Shown: positions 49,548 to 60,438, counted from the stretch's first letter. The stretch: DNA of 64,000 nucleotides from Pantoea alfalfae (GCF_019880205.1 NZ_CP082292.1:1798001-1862000); one strand, 5' to 3'. Translations and numbers: made by a program. The notes: generated by a model not told the origin, from the letters alone.

Positions 49548-49575
49548 GGCAGGGTGCATTTCAGCCCTGCCTTTT
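49548..49575 (+). terminator. Terminator after ydjA
   Basis: GGCAGGG (49548-49554) pairs with CCCTGCC (49565-49571), then TTTT. Confidence 0.65.
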
Positions 49576-49722
49576 GCACGGTTCCTGTGCGAACGATCGC
49601 TAACACCGCGCGTCACGCTTACGCCCGAAGCCCTGCCAGGCTAACATAGCCCCAAGATTCAAACCGACAGCGAACAACCGGTTATCACTGTGTTCCCCTG
49701 ATGTTAAGGATGTCCTGATTCA

Positions 49723-51639
49723 ATGCGTTTGTTTATTGCGGAAAAACCGAGCCTTGGGCGTGCTATCGCAGATGTGCTGCCGAAACCGCATCGCCGCGGT
49801 GATGGCTTTATTGCCTGCGGCAACGATCAGATCGTCACCTGGTGCGTGGGACACCTTCTGGAGCAGGCGCAGCCCGACAGTTATGACAGCCGTTACGCAC
49901 GCTGGTCGCTGAACGATCTGCCGATCATCCCGGAAAAATGGCAGCTGAAACCGCGTCCGTCGGTCGCGAAGCAGCTGAAAGTGGTTGAAAGTCTGCTGGC
50001 GCAGGCGAGTGAAGTGGTGCATGCCGGTGACCCGGATCGGGAAGGGCAGTTGCTGGTGGATGAGGTGCTGGATTACCTTAACCTGCCGGCTGAAAAACGC
50101 AGCAAAGTGCAGCGCTGTCTGATCAACGATCTTAACCCTCAGGCAGTGGATCGAGCCGTAAATCGCCTGCGTGAGAATCGCGAGTTTATCCCGCTGTGCG
50201 TCTCTGCGCTGGCCCGCGCCCGGGCGGACTGGCTTTACGGCATCAACATGACCCGTGCCTGGACGCTGCTGGGACGCAATGCTGGCTACGATGGCGTGCT
50301 GTCGGTAGGTCGGGTGCAGACACCGGTACTGGGGCTGGTAGTCCGGCGCGATGAGGAGATCGAAAACTTCGTGCCGAAAGACTACTTCGAAGTTAAAGCA
50401 CATATCCTCACGCCGGATGGTGCCAGATTTGTTGCCAGCTGGATCCCCAGCGAAGCCTGTGAGCCTTGGCAGGATGAAGAGGGGCGTCTGCTTAAACGCG
50501 CACTGGCCGATCATGTGGTAGCGCGTATCACCGGTCAACCCGCTATCGTCACGGCCTACAGTGATAAGCGCGAAAATGACGTCGCTCCGCTGCCATTCTC
50601 CCTGTCCAGCCTGCAGATCGAGGCCGCAAAACGGTACGGACTGAGTGCCCAGACGGTTTTGGACGCCTGTCAGCGGCTCTATGAAACACACAAACTGATT
50701 ACCTACCCGCGTTCAGACAGCCGCTATCTGCCGGAAGAACATTTTGCTGGTCGTCATGCGGTCTTAAAGGCGATACAGGCGCATCAGCCCCAGCTTACCC
50801 CACCAGCAGACTTTAACGCCGATCGCAGAAATCGCTGCTGGGATGATAAAAAAGTCGATGCTCACCATGCCATTATTCCCACGGCCCGAAGCAGCGCGGT
50901 AAAGCTCAGCGAAAATGAACAGCATATCTATGAGCTGGTGGCACGCCAGTATCTGATGCAGTTCTGCCCGGATGCAGTATTTCGTAAATGTGTCATCGAC
51001 CTTGATATTGCGGGCGGAAAATTTGTGGCGAAAGCGCGCTTCCTGGCTGAGGCGGGCTGGCGCGCACTGCTGGGCAGCAAAGAGCGTGATGAAGAGAACG
51101 ACGGCATGCCGCTGCCAGAGGTGGCGAAGGGTGATGAGTTGCTGTGTGAGCGTGGCGAGGTGCTGGCGAAGCAGACTCAGCCGCCACGCCCGTTTACCGA
51201 TGCGACGATTCTTTCTGCAATGACCGGCATCGCCCGTTTCGTTCAGGATAAAGAATTAAAGAAAGTGCTGCGTGCGACCGATGGTTTAGGAACGGAAGCC
51301 ACACGTGCCGGCATTATCGAATTACTGTTTCGTCGTGGCTTCCTGGTGAAGAAGGGCCGTTACATCAATTCCACGGATGCAGGACGCGCCCTGATTCACT
51401 CTCTGCCCGATCTGGCCGCGCGCCCGGATATGACGGCGCAGTGGGAATCGACACTGACGCGTATCAGCGAAAAGGCCTGCCGCTATGATGAGTTTATGCA
51501 GCCGCTGGTGCAGACCTTAACCGGCCTTATCCAGCAGGCGCGGCAGCAGCCTGCGGCGCATGCATTTCGGGGATTACCGTCCACCGGACAGAAACGTCCG
51601 GTGCGCAAAACCAGGCGTAAAGTGAAGGAGACGGAATGA
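49723..51639 (+). CDS. topB: DNA topoisomerase III
   Basis: Type IA topoisomerase that decatenates replication and recombination intermediates. 638 residues, slightly shorter than E. coli (653) at the C-terminus. The toprim domain has [20 protein letters not shown] and the metal motif DPDREGQ (near 105). The catalytic Tyr is in [12 protein letters not shown] (near 328). [20 protein letters not shown] and the basic tail ([16 protein letters not shown]) complete it. Its TGA overlaps the next ATG. Confidence 0.97.
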   Translation: MRLFIAEKPSLGRAIADVLPKPHRRGDGFIACGNDQIVTWCVGHLLEQAQPDSYDSRYARWSLNDLPIIPEKWQLKPRPSVAKQLKVVESLLAQASEVVHAGDPDREGQLLVDEVLDYLNLPAEKRSKVQRCLINDLNPQAVDRAVNRLRENREFIPLCVSALARARADWLYGINMTRAWTLLGRNAGYDGVLSVGRVQTPVLGLVVRRDEEIENFVPKDYFEVKAHILTPDGARFVASWIPSEACEPWQDEEGRLLKRALADHVVARITGQPAIVTAYSDKRENDVAPLPFSLSSLQIEAAKRYGLSAQTVLDACQRLYETHKLITYPRSDSRYLPEEHFAGRHAVLKAIQAHQPQLTPPADFNADRRNRCWDDKKVDAHHAIIPTARSSAVKLSENEQHIYELVARQYLMQFCPDAVFRKCVIDLDIAGGKFVAKARFLAEAGWRALLGSKERDEENDGMPLPEVAKGDELLCERGEVLAKQTQPPRPFTDATILSAMTGIARFVQDKELKKVLRATDGLGTEATRAGIIELLFRRGFLVKKGRYINSTDAGRALIHSLPDLAARPDMTAQWESTLTRISEKACRYDEFMQPLVQTLTGLIQQARQQPAAHAFRGLPSTGQKRPVRKTRRKVKETE

Positions 51640-51947
51640 GGCATTATTCAGTATTACTGGCCCTGGCTCTGATGCTGGCGACCAGCGCAGTGCAGGCCAA
51701 CAGTCGTTATCAGTCGATGCCACAACAGGGCAACAATGGTGTAAACACTGATGTAGTGGTGGATATGCCGCCTGAAGCCTGGACGCAGTCAGAGAGACGT
51801 CAGCAGGACTGTCTCCGCTGCTGTATCTTTGAGAACCGCAACTACACAGAAGGTGCGGTAGTGAAATCTGAGGGCGTGCTGCTGCAGTGTGCGCGTGATG
51901 AACAGTCTCTTGGCACCAACAACCTTATCTGGAAGATAGTGAAATAG
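51636..51947 (+). CDS. ynjH: YnjH-like DUF1496 exported protein
   Basis: 103-residue periplasmic protein of unknown function. Signal peptide [21 protein letters not shown], then the DUF1496 signature: [11 protein letters not shown], a Cys cluster [20 protein letters not shown] and [21 protein letters not shown]. It starts inside the last codons of topB (ATGA overlap), so it is translationally coupled. Closest remembered relative is E. coli YnjH, also near topB. Confidence 0.85.
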   Translation: MRHYSVLLALALMLATSAVQANSRYQSMPQQGNNGVNTDVVVDMPPEAWTQSERRQQDCLRCCIFENRNYTEGAVVKSEGVLLQCARDEQSLGTNNLIWKIVK

Positions 51948-51949
51948 CC

Positions 51950-51974
51950 GTCGCGTGGCGCTCTGCCACGCGAC
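51950..51974. terminator. Bidirectional stem-loop between ynjH and xthA
   Basis: GTCGCGTGGC (51950-51959) pairs perfectly with GCCACGCGAC (51965-51974), ten GC-rich pairs between convergent genes; the T-tracts are weak. Confidence 0.6.
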
Positions 51975-51980
51975 CATTAA

Positions 51981-52787
51981 TTAAAAGTGGAAGGTTGACC
52001 AGATGGGGGCGTGGTCAGATGGTTTTTCCATGCCCCGGATCTCATAATCAATGCCGGTCTCAACGCAGTGCGACGCCAGGGTTTTGCTCGCCAGCACCAG
52101 ATCGATGCGTAACCCGCGATTATCATCAAACCCTTTCGAACGGTAATCGAACCAGGAAAAGCGATCCGCCACCTCCGGATTGTGCTCACGCCAGGTATCA
52201 ACCAGTCCCCAGCCCAGCAGGCGGTCCATCCACTCGCGCTCTTCCGGCAGGAAGGAGCATTTGCCGGTGCGCAGCCAGCGCTTGCGGCTCTCCTCACCAA
52301 TACCAATATCCCGATCGGTGCTGCTGATATTCATGTCGCCCATAATCAGAACCGGCTTATCAGCAGGCAGATCCTCGGTCAGCAGACGTTGCAGATCGCG
52401 ATAGAACTTCTCTTTAGCCGGGAACTTGGTGGGATGGTCGCGACTTTCGCCCTGCGGGAAATAGCCATTAATCACCGTGATGTCGCCAATCGGGCTGGGA
52501 ATTTCCGCCATGATCAGGCGGCGCTGGGATTCTTCATTATCGCCCGGAAAACCCCGGCTGACTGACACTGGCTGAGCTTTGGTTAGCAACGCCACGCCGT
52601 AATGGCCTTTCTGACCATGATAAAAGACGTGATAGCCAAGCTTTGCCACCTCCTCCAGTGGGAACATGTCGTCATGGACTTTGGTTTCCTGCAGACCGAT
52701 CACATCGGGCTGATGCTGTTCGACAAGCGCCTGAAGCTGATGTGGGCGGGCACGCAACCCATTGATGTTAAATGAAACAAATTTCAT
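51981..52787 (-). CDS. xthA: Exonuclease III
   Basis: Base-excision repair enzyme with AP-endonuclease, 3'-phosphatase and 3'-to-5' exonuclease activity. 268 residues from ATG 52787, equal to E. coli. Catalytic motifs are [27 protein letters not shown] (Glu34), [22 protein letters not shown], and [12 protein letters not shown] with the terminal Asp-His. The 258 bases to its right, up to the tRNA genes, hold no supported gene. Confidence 0.97.
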   Translation of the reverse strand: MKFVSFNINGLRARPHQLQALVEQHQPDVIGLQETKVHDDMFPLEEVAKLGYHVFYHGQKGHYGVALLTKAQPVSVSRGFPGDNEESQRRLIMAEIPSPIGDITVINGYFPQGESRDHPTKFPAKEKFYRDLQRLLTEDLPADKPVLIMGDMNISSTDRDIGIGEESRKRWLRTGKCSFLPEEREWMDRLLGWGLVDTWREHNPEVADRFSWFDYRSKGFDDNRGLRIDLVLASKTLASHCVETGIDYEIRGMEKPSDHAPIWSTFHF

Positions 52788-53045
52788 GAGATCGACCATT
52801 ATTCAGCAAGTAATGGGCGAAGATGGTAGCGATTTTTATTGAGAAAGTCATGACGGAACAGACTGAGATTGTGCGAAAGCGGGTAAGAAACGTGAGGAGG
52901 CGTAAGGCAGACCAGGAAGCTCAGGTATCGTTTTGGGAGTCGTGTGCACGATGCCCGACCCGAACCTTAATCGAAGGTTCTCATCCCTCTCCGCGCAGAA
53001 CAGGAGGCTGTGATGTTTTTTTGGGATTAAGTGCGACATGCAGGA

Positions 53046-53130
<85 letters not shown>

Positions 53131-53166
53131 AGGGATTGAAGTGGCTTAAGATGATTCAGATTCAGA

Positions 53167-53251
<85 letters not shown>

Positions 53252-53278
53252 ATGGCCTGAATCTTTGTCTTTTAAAGC

Positions 53279-53313
53279 GGGGCGCATCATACCAAATGCG
53301 ATAAGGGTGTAAA
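53279..53313 (-). promoter_or_regulatory. tyrT promoter with stringent discriminator
   Basis: Read leftwards: -35 TTTACA (53308-53313), 16-base spacer, -10 TATGAT (53286-53291), then a GC-rich discriminator GCGCCCC (53279-53285). This is nearly the E. coli tyrT promoter, known for stringent (ppGpp) control. Confidence 0.85.
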
Positions 53314-53395
53314 GCGCCCACTGGCAAAACCACAACTGTTTGCCCACTTTTTACACGTAGCGCTGAATCTGCAGGCAATTCAGCGTCCTGGCTGA

Positions 53396-54244
53396 TTAAA
53401 GAATAATCGTACGGTTGCCGTAAACGAACACGCGCTGTCCCAGCACTTTATACAGTGCGTTGCTCAGTACATTCTTTTCTACGTCGCGACCGGCACGCAT
53501 CATCTCATCCGCGGTATAGCTGTGATCAACGTTAATCACATCCTGCATGATGATGGGACCTTCATCGAGATTGTCATTCACGTAGTGCGCGGTAGCACCG
53601 ATGATTTTCACGCCACGCTCATAAGCCTGGTGGTAAGGGCGGGCTCCAATAAAGGCGGGCAGAAAGGAGTGATGAATATTGATAATCTGGTTCGGATAAC
53701 GCTGCACGAAAGCGGGCGTCAGAACGCGCATATATTTTGCCAGCACCACGTAATCGGGCTGATAGCGGTCAATCTCTTCTGCCATGCGGTTATCGTGCTC
53801 TTCCCGCGTCAGCCCCTCATGACTCACCAGCACAAACGGAATATCGAAACGCTCAACCAGTGAACGCAGGGTATCGTGGTTACCCACTACCGCTGCAATT
53901 TCCATATCCAGGCCGCCAAACGCGCTCTTCATTAACAGATCGCCCAGGCAGTGTGCCTCTTTAGTCACCAGAATCACCACGCGACGGCGACCGGCACTGT
54001 GAAGTTCCCGCACTGAACCCTGCGGCAGGGCGCTGTCGAGATCAGCGAGCAGGGTATTATCGTTGAAAATTCCTTCCAGCTCGGTGCGCATGAAAAAACG
54101 CCCGGTGCGATGATCAACAAACTCATTGTTCTGCACGATATTAAGTTCGTGCTTGTAACAAATATTGGTGATTTTGGCGATCAGACCTTTTGCATCGGGA
54201 CAAATGGTTCGTAAAACTTTTCTTTGCATGGTTTGCGCTTGCAT
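53396..54244 (-). CDS. purU: Formyltetrahydrofolate deformylase
   Basis: Hydrolyses 10-formyl-THF to formate and THF, balancing one-carbon pools and supplying formate to PurT. 282 residues: an N-terminal ACT regulatory domain (LRTICPDAKGLIAKITNICYKH over residues 12-33), then a formyltransferase-like domain with INIHHSFLPAF and GARPYHQAYERGVKIIGATAH and the catalytic Asp near the end. Same position next to tyrT as in E. coli. Confidence 0.97.
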   Translation of the reverse strand: MQAQTMQRKVLRTICPDAKGLIAKITNICYKHELNIVQNNEFVDHRTGRFFMRTELEGIFNDNTLLADLDSALPQGSVRELHSAGRRRVVILVTKEAHCLGDLLMKSAFGGLDMEIAAVVGNHDTLRSLVERFDIPFVLVSHEGLTREEHDNRMAEEIDRYQPDYVVLAKYMRVLTPAFVQRYPNQIINIHHSFLPAFIGARPYHQAYERGVKIIGATAHYVNDNLDEGPIIMQDVINVDHSYTADEMMRAGRDVEKNVLSNALYKVLGQRVFVYGNRTIIL

Positions 54245-54300
54245 CTCAATCAGAGTCCTGTCAAAGCATTAGGGTGTAAACCGCTGGGGTAGCCGTCAGC

Positions 54301-54756
54301 TTAACCACAACATTTTTTGTATTTTTTGCCACTGCCGCACGGGCAGGGATCGTTACGCCCGACGGGCGGTATTGTACCGTCAACATAGTACCAGCGTTGA
54401 TCCTCGCGAAGAAAGCGTGAACGCTCATGAATGGTATGAATGTTTGTTTTCTCGCGGTATCGCGCAAAAAAGGTAACGAAAGCTTCTTTCTCATGGTTTC
54501 CATGATTACAACGGGTTACATTCAGGCTAAGCCATTCGGTGCCCGAAAAACTTTCAGATAAAAGCCCCGACAGCCCCGGATGGCGTTTGTCAGGATGCCA
54601 GGTTGCAACCAGATAGTCCGCATTCTGCTGAACATAGGCGCAATAACGGGATCGCATAAGTTGTTCAGCTGTAACAGGAGTCTGGTTACCCTGCAGAAAG
54701 GGCCCGCAACATACGCTATACTGCTCTCCGCTACAACATGGGCAGGTTTCTGACAC
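54301..54756 (-). CDS. ychJ: YchJ, SEC-C motif protein
   Basis: 151-residue UPF0225 protein of unknown function. It has an N-terminal zinc-type cysteine cluster ([19 protein letters not shown]), a central [21 protein letters not shown] domain and a C-terminal SEC-C motif ([17 protein letters not shown]), the same zinc finger found at the end of SecA. It diverges from rssA over 96 bases, as in E. coli. Confidence 0.94.
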   Translation of the reverse strand: MSETCPCCSGEQYSVCCGPFLQGNQTPVTAEQLMRSRYCAYVQQNADYLVATWHPDKRHPGLSGLLSESFSGTEWLSLNVTRCNHGNHEKEAFVTFFARYREKTNIHTIHERSRFLREDQRWYYVDGTIPPVGRNDPCPCGSGKKYKKCCG

Positions 54757-54852
54757 ATTGTCTCCCGGGAATGATGAGTCGATTTCACAAGCGCGCTATG
54801 TTAGCTGACCCCACGTTGTGACGCTACGTATTGACGGCAGGACCAGATACAA

Positions 54853-55758
54853 ATGAGAAAGGTAAGAATTGGATTGGCTCTTGGATCTGGCGCGGCCAAG
54901 GGATGGGCGCATATTGGCGTGATTAACGCGCTGGAGCGGGCCGGTATTGAGATTGACGTTGTTGCAGGCTGCTCAGTCGGCGCACTGGTCGGGTCTGCCT
55001 ATGTGAATAACCGTTTACCGCTGATGGAAAAATGGGTCAGTGCATTTCGCTACTGGGATGTGATTCGCCTGATGGACGTCTCCTGGCAGCGTGGCGGGTT
55101 GTTACGCGGCGAAAGAGTATTCAGCCATGTCCGTCAGCTGATTCCCAATGATGCGATTGAGCACTGTAATAAACCCTTTGGCGTGGTGGCGACCAACCTC
55201 AGTACCGGACGTGAGCTCTGGCTGACCGAGGGCGATCTGCATCAGGCAGTACGCGCATCCTGCAGTATGCCAGGTTTATTACCGCCGGTGGGCTACAATG
55301 GGTATTGGCTGGTGGATGGTGCTGTGGTTAACCCGGTGCCGATTTCACTGACGCGCGCCCTAGGGGCAGACATTGTTATCGCCGTTGACTTACAGCATGA
55401 CGCACATTTAATGCAGCAGGATCTCTTTTCCGTTACACCTCAGAACAGTGAAGAAGAAGCCGCCGCAGCGGCATTAAGTTGGGGGGGGAAGTTGCGACAG
55501 CGCCTGGTGAATTTCACCCAGCGCCGTGCATCTCAGTCACCTGGCGCGATGGAGATTATGTCTACTTCTATTCAGGTACTGGAGAATCGCCTTAAGCGAA
55601 ACCGTATGGCAGGCGATCCGCCCGATGTTTTGATACAGCCGATCTGTCCGCAAATTTCGACGCTGGATTTTCATCGTGCTGAAGAGGCCATTGAGGCAGG
55701 CAGGGCCGCCGTAGAGAAGAAAATGGATGAACTATTACCACTGGTCCGTGGCAGATAA
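54853..55758 (+). CDS. rssA: RssA, patatin-like phospholipase-family protein
   Basis: Patatin-fold hydrolase encoded with the RpoS adaptor RssB; its own substrate is unclear. 301 residues, equal to E. coli. Oxyanion-type loop LGSGAAKGWAHIG, nucleophile Ser in GCSVGALVGSAY and catalytic Asp in LVDGAVVNPVP. A run of eight G (55481-55488) codes WGGK in the frame and is prone to slippage. rssB follows after 99 bases. Confidence 0.95.
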   Translation: MRKVRIGLALGSGAAKGWAHIGVINALERAGIEIDVVAGCSVGALVGSAYVNNRLPLMEKWVSAFRYWDVIRLMDVSWQRGGLLRGERVFSHVRQLIPNDAIEHCNKPFGVVATNLSTGRELWLTEGDLHQAVRASCSMPGLLPPVGYNGYWLVDGAVVNPVPISLTRALGADIVIAVDLQHDAHLMQQDLFSVTPQNSEEEAAAAALSWGGKLRQRLVNFTQRRASQSPGAMEIMSTSIQVLENRLKRNRMAGDPPDVLIQPICPQISTLDFHRAEEAIEAGRAAVEKKMDELLPLVRGR

Positions 55759-55857
55759 TCAGGTTGTTCATTCAAAACGGTGACTTCGGGCAATACTGAA
55801 AGGCGCAACTGCGTTTTATGAACCACTATTGAATTATCTGGTACGCAGGGGGAAAGA

Positions 55858-56874
55858 ATGGAAAAACCACTACTCGGCAAAAAGATACTCATTGTCGAAG
55901 ATGAGGCTGTTTTCCGTTCGTTGCTGGACCAATTTTTGTTATCGATGGGTGCTGTGACGTTACAAGCGGAAGATGGTCTGGAAGCAATTGCACAACTACA
56001 ACAGCATACTGTCGACCTGATTATCTGCGATCTGGAAATGCCCCGTATGAGTGGCATCCAGTTTGTTGAACATATTCGTACCCGTGGCAATGTCGTGCCG
56101 ATATTGATCATCTCGGCCACTGAAAACATGTCTGATATCGCTCATGTGCTGCGTCTTGGGGTGCAGGATGTGCTGCTTAAGCCACTCAAAAACTTCGAAC
56201 GCTTCCGTGAAGCGGTTTATGAGTGCCTTTATCCCTCAATGTTCACCTCAAAAGTGGAGGAGGATGAGCAGCTTTTCCAGGACTGGGATGCGCTGGTTCG
56301 CGATCCAAAAGCAGCCGCCAAGCTGCTCAAGCAACTTCAGCCGCCGGTACAGCAGACCATTGCCAACTGCCGGATTAACTATCGCCAGTTGACGATGGCC
56401 GAGCAGCCTGGTCTGGTACTTGATATCGCGGCACTCTCCGACAAAGATCTGGCGTTTTACTGTCTCGATGTGACGCGCGCCGGTGATAACGGCGTGCTGG
56501 CGGCACTGCTGCTGCGCGCACTGTTTAATGGCCTGCTGCAGGAGCAGCTCACGGGCCAAAAACAACGTCTTCCGGAGCTGAATGGACTACTCAGACAGGT
56601 CAATCTGCTGCTGCGTCAGGCGAACCTGAGCGGTCAGTTCCCGCTACTGGTTGGTTACTATCATCGCGGTTTAAAAAATCTGATTCTGGTTTCGGCCGGA
56701 TTAAACGCCACACTACATGTGCATGCCCATCAGATTCAGCTCAGTAATGGTGTCCCGCTTGGCACTATGGGCAGCACCCATCTTAATCAAATCAGTCAGC
56801 GCGCAGATAACTGGCAGTGCCACGTATGGGGCGCGGGTGGTCGCATCCGGCTGATGCTGTCTACAGAAGAGTAA
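55858..56874 (+). CDS. rssB: RssB, RpoS-degradation adaptor
   Basis: Response-regulator adaptor that delivers RpoS to ClpXP; phosphorylation at Asp58 strengthens binding. 338 residues: receiver domain (about 1-125) with acidic pocket ILIVEDEAVF, Asp58 in IICDLEMP and Lys in VLLKPLKNF, a short linker helix, and a C-terminal PP2C-like domain without a phosphatase signature. Same rssA-rssB-galU order as E. coli. Confidence 0.96.
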   Translation: MEKPLLGKKILIVEDEAVFRSLLDQFLLSMGAVTLQAEDGLEAIAQLQQHTVDLIICDLEMPRMSGIQFVEHIRTRGNVVPILIISATENMSDIAHVLRLGVQDVLLKPLKNFERFREAVYECLYPSMFTSKVEEDEQLFQDWDALVRDPKAAAKLLKQLQPPVQQTIANCRINYRQLTMAEQPGLVLDIAALSDKDLAFYCLDVTRAGDNGVLAALLLRALFNGLLQEQLTGQKQRLPELNGLLRQVNLLLRQANLSGQFPLLVGYYHRGLKNLILVSAGLNATLHVHAHQIQLSNGVPLGTMGSTHLNQISQRADNWQCHVWGAGGRIRLMLSTEE

Positions 56875-57067
56875 GGGTAAAAAACAGAGAGATTCTGGCG
56901 ATGAACTCAGGGCCAGAGTTTAGCTTTACAGTTGGGTAATAGTCTTAATTTCGACAGTTTAGTCCCTTCCAGGATAAATCCGTTCGATACTAACTGATAT
57001 ACTCATTTCCGATTTTAAACCGACATATCAAGTATTAACTTGAACGGCCTATAAGAGAGGTATCTTA

Positions 57068-57976
57068 ATGTCTGCCAATAATACCAAAGTAAAAAAAGCG
57101 GTAATCCCGGTAGCGGGTTTGGGTACGCGTATGCTCCCGGCTACCAAAGCGATTCCAAAAGAGATGTTACCGCTGGTTGATAAGCCGTTAATCCAGTATG
57201 TCGTCAACGAGTGTATCGCTGCTGGCATCAACGAAATTGTGCTGGTTACGCATTCATCAAAAAATGCCATCGAAAACCATTTTGATACCAGCTTCGAACT
57301 GGAATCAATGCTGGAAAAACGCGTTAAGCGTCAGCTGCTGGATGAAATCCAGTCAATCTGCCCGCCACACGTTACCATCATGCAGGTCCGTCAGGGCATC
57401 GCTAAAGGTCTGGGTCACGCTGTGATGTGTGCACACCCGCTGATCGGTGATGAGCCATTTGCGGTCATCCTGCCAGACGTCATCATCGACGAATATGAAT
57501 CCAACCCAACCAAAGATAACCTGGCAGAAATGCTGAGCCGTTATGAAGAGTCTGGCCGCAGCCAGATCATGGTTGAGCCGGTTGACGATGTTACCGCGTA
57601 CGGTGTTGTTGATTGCCAGGGCGCAGAACTGAACCCAGGCGACAGCGCACCTATGGTTGGTGTGGTTGAAAAGCCTAAAGCGTCAGAGTCACCATCAAAT
57701 CTGGCCGTTGTAGGTCGCTATGTGCTGTCTTCAGACATCTGGCCACTGCTGGCGAAAACTCCTCCAGGTGCAGGCGGCGAAGTTCAGCTGACTGACTCCA
57801 TTGCGATGCTGATGGAAAAAGAGACGGTTGAAGCTTATCACCTGAAAGGCGTGAGCCATGACTGTGGTAATAAGCTGGGCTACATGCAGGCTTTCGTTGA
57901 GTACGGTGTTCGTCATCCGGTATTGGGCAAAGATTTCTCTGAATGGCTCGATGGCGCAGTTGGCAACAAAAAGTAA
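57068..57976 (+). CDS. galU: UTP--glucose-1-phosphate uridylyltransferase
   Basis: Makes UDP-glucose from UTP and glucose-1-phosphate for LPS core, exopolysaccharide and trehalose synthesis. 302 residues. The nucleotide-binding [21 protein letters not shown] lies within residues 13-33, the sugar-site Lys in [11 protein letters not shown] and the ligand loop in [16 protein letters not shown]. It is followed at 22 bases by ugd, forming a sugar-nucleotide operon not present at this site in E. coli. Confidence 0.97.
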   Translation: MSANNTKVKKAVIPVAGLGTRMLPATKAIPKEMLPLVDKPLIQYVVNECIAAGINEIVLVTHSSKNAIENHFDTSFELESMLEKRVKRQLLDEIQSICPPHVTIMQVRQGIAKGLGHAVMCAHPLIGDEPFAVILPDVIIDEYESNPTKDNLAEMLSRYEESGRSQIMVEPVDDVTAYGVVDCQGAELNPGDSAPMVGVVEKPKASESPSNLAVVGRYVLSSDIWPLLAKTPPGAGGEVQLTDSIAMLMEKETVEAYHLKGVSHDCGNKLGYMQAFVEYGVRHPVLGKDFSEWLDGAVGNKK

Positions 57977-57998
57977 TTCATAAACACAGGATAACTCG

Positions 57999-59339
57999 AT
58001 GAAAGTCACTGTATTTGGTATCGGCTATGTCGGTCTGGTTCAGGCTGCGGTGTTAGCCGAAGTCGGACATGACGTTCTCTGCATTGATGTCGACGCTAAT
58101 AAAGTCGAAAATCTGAAAAAAGGCATCATTCCTATTTTCGAACCAGGTTTAACACCGCTGGTAATGTCCAATTACGAAGCGGGTCGTCTTAAGTTCAGCA
58201 CCGATGCTGAGCAGGGCGTAAACCATGGTGTTATGCAGTTTATTGCAGTCGGTACTCCACCGGATGAAGACGGCTCTGCCGATCTGAAATATGTGACCGC
58301 CGTAGCGCGCACTATTGCGCAGCATATGAACGATCACAAGGTGGTTATCGACAAATCAACCGTTCCGGTTGGCACAGCAGACAAAGTTCGTGCAGTAATG
58401 ACGGAAGCGCTGAAAGCGCGTGACGCCAACATCACCTTCGATGTGGTTTCAAACCCGGAATTCCTGAAAGAGGGTGCAGCAGTTAATGACTGTATGCGTC
58501 CGGAGCGTATTGTTGTCGGTACTGACAACGACGACGTGGTAGAACTGTTACGCGAGCTCTATGAGCCGTTTAACCGTAATCACGATCGCATGATCATGAT
58601 GGATATCCGCAGCGCGGAGCTGACCAAGTATGCCGCAAACTGCATGCTGGCAACCAAAATCAGCTTTATGAACGAGATGTCTAACCTGGCTGAACGTTTA
58701 GGTGCGGATATTGAGAAAGTACGTCAGGGTATCGGTTCTGATCCCCGCATTGGCTATCACTTTATCTATCCTGGCTGTGGCTACGGCGGCTCCTGCTTCC
58801 CGAAAGATGTGCAGGCGTTAATCCGTACCGCTGAGTCCATTGGCTATCAGCCACGTCTTTTGCAGGCGGTGGAAGATGTGAATGACAACCAGAAAAACAA
58901 GCTGCCTACCTTTATCAAGCGTCATTTTGGTGACGATCTGAAAGGTAAGACGTTTGCACTCTGGGGTCTGTCATTTAAGCCGAACACTGACGATATGCGT
59001 GAAGCCTCCAGTCGTGTGCTGATGGAAACGCTGTGGGAAGCGGGCGCATCTGTTCAGGCGTTTGACCCTGAAGCAATGGATGAAGCGCAGCGCATCTATG
59101 GTCACCGCAGCGATCTGAAGCTGATGGGTACCAAAGAAGCCGCACTGCAGGGCGCAGACGGTCTGGTCATCTGTACGGAGTGGCAAAATTTCCGTGCGCC
59201 TGACTTCGACGTTATCAAAAATGCACTGAAAGAAGCCGTGATTTTTGATGGTCGTAACCTGTATGATCCAGAGCGTATCAGCAAACGCGGTTTCGTTTAT
59301 TATGCAATCGGCCGCGGAGCGTCTATTCAAACTGCATAA
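57999..59339 (+). CDS. ugd: UDP-glucose 6-dehydrogenase
   Basis: Oxidises UDP-glucose to UDP-glucuronate with two NAD. 446 residues, the longer bacterial type compared with E. coli Ugd (388). Rossmann motif [21 protein letters not shown]-side [12 protein letters not shown], substrate-site [13 protein letters not shown] and catalytic Cys in [14 protein letters not shown]; the C-terminal UDP-binding domain begins near 315 ([18 protein letters not shown]). Directly downstream of galU and 14 bases before the epimerase gene. Confidence 0.95.
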   Translation: MKVTVFGIGYVGLVQAAVLAEVGHDVLCIDVDANKVENLKKGIIPIFEPGLTPLVMSNYEAGRLKFSTDAEQGVNHGVMQFIAVGTPPDEDGSADLKYVTAVARTIAQHMNDHKVVIDKSTVPVGTADKVRAVMTEALKARDANITFDVVSNPEFLKEGAAVNDCMRPERIVVGTDNDDVVELLRELYEPFNRNHDRMIMMDIRSAELTKYAANCMLATKISFMNEMSNLAERLGADIEKVRQGIGSDPRIGYHFIYPGCGYGGSCFPKDVQALIRTAESIGYQPRLLQAVEDVNDNQKNKLPTFIKRHFGDDLKGKTFALWGLSFKPNTDDMREASSRVLMETLWEAGASVQAFDPEAMDEAQRIYGHRSDLKLMGTKEAALQGADGLVICTEWQNFRAPDFDVIKNALKEAVIFDGRNLYDPERISKRGFVYYAIGRGASIQTA

Positions 59340-59353
59340 TTAACGAGGGATTT

Positions 59354-60361
59354 ATGAACTTTCTGGTCACCGGCGCCGCAGGCTTTATTGGTTTTCATGT
59401 CAGTCAGCGTCTGCTGGCCGCCGGTCACCAGGTTGTCGGTATCGACAACCTGAATGATTATTACGACGTAAATCTCAAGCATGCCCGTCTCAATTTAATT
59501 AAAGCCGATTCTGGTTTTACATTTATTGAGATGGATCTGGCGGACCGTGACGCAATGGCGTCACTGTTCGACCAGCACACATTCCAGCGAGTTATTCACC
59601 TTGGCGCTCAGGCTGGCGTCAGGTACTCCATTGAAAATCCCCATGCCTACGCAGACTCGAATCTGATCGGTCACCTCAATATCCTTGAAGGCTGTCGTCA
59701 TCATAAAATTGAACATCTGCTCTATGCCTCATCCAGTTCAGTTTATGGCCTGAATCGCAAAATGCCGTTCTCAACCGAAGATAGCGTTGATCATCCGGTT
59801 TCTTTATATGCGGCGACTAAAAAAGCTAACGAGTTAATGTCGCACACTTACTCGCATCTTTATCAGCTGCCGACGACCGGATTGCGCTTCTTTACCGTTT
59901 ACGGTCCCTGGGGCCGTCCTGATATGGCACTCTTTAAGTTCACCCGGGCAATGATTGCAGGTGAAGCGATAGATGTTTATAACCAGGGCCAGATGAAACG
60001 CGACTTTACCTATATTGACGATATTGCTGAAGCGATTGTACGTCTGCAGGATGTTATTCCGCAGCAGGATGATAACTGGACTGTTGAAACCGGTTCACCT
60101 GCAACCAGCTCTGCGCCTTATCGGGTTTATAATATTGGTAACAGTCAGCCGGTTACCTTGATGAACTATATCGAAGCGATTGAGAAAGCGTTGGGGATTA
60201 CGGCGAAGAAAAACCTGATGCCAATGCAGCCCGGTGATGTGCTGGAAACCAGTGCGGATACCGAAGCGCTGTATAAGGCCATTGGTTTTAAACCGCAGAC
60301 CGGGGTCGAAGAGGGCGTTAAAAATTTCGTTGACTGGTATCGCGATTTCTACCGCGTCTGA
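59354..60361 (+). CDS. UDP-glucuronate 4-epimerase
   Basis: Short-chain dehydrogenase-type epimerase, most likely interconverting UDP-glucuronate and UDP-galacturonate. 335 residues. NAD motif MNFLVTGAAGFIGFHVSQ, acidic DNLNDYYDVNLKHARL typical of this subfamily, catalytic YxxxK in HPVSLYAATKKANE, and substrate-loop FFTVYGPWGRPDMALFKFT. It completes a galU-ugd-epimerase series. Strict choice between glucuronate and other UDP-sugar epimerases is by family resemblance only. Confidence 0.88.
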   Translation: MNFLVTGAAGFIGFHVSQRLLAAGHQVVGIDNLNDYYDVNLKHARLNLIKADSGFTFIEMDLADRDAMASLFDQHTFQRVIHLGAQAGVRYSIENPHAYADSNLIGHLNILEGCRHHKIEHLLYASSSSVYGLNRKMPFSTEDSVDHPVSLYAATKKANELMSHTYSHLYQLPTTGLRFFTVYGPWGRPDMALFKFTRAMIAGEAIDVYNQGQMKRDFTYIDDIAEAIVRLQDVIPQQDDNWTVETGSPATSSAPYRVYNIGNSQPVTLMNYIEAIEKALGITAKKNLMPMQPGDVLETSADTEALYKAIGFKPQTGVEEGVKNFVDWYRDFYRV

Positions 60362-60370
60362 TTAAAAGAA

Positions 60371-60395
60371 AAAGGAAGCTCCGGCTTCCTTTTTT
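60371..60395 (+). terminator. Terminator after the epimerase gene
   Basis: AAAGGAAGC (60371-60379) pairs with GCTTCCTTT (60384-60392), followed by TT and then ATT. Confidence 0.85.
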
Positions 60396-60438
60396 ATTGG
60401 GGTAGCAGGCTAACGCTTAAGCAGCGAAGCAGTCAGCA

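Noticed and set aside
52960..52995. rtT-like repeat downstream of the tRNA-Tyr pair (GAACCTT-AATCG-AAGGTTC)
   Set aside because: It shares only a short AAGGTTC with the tRNA T-arm and does not contain the 19-base tRNA 3' end that defines the E. coli repeats.
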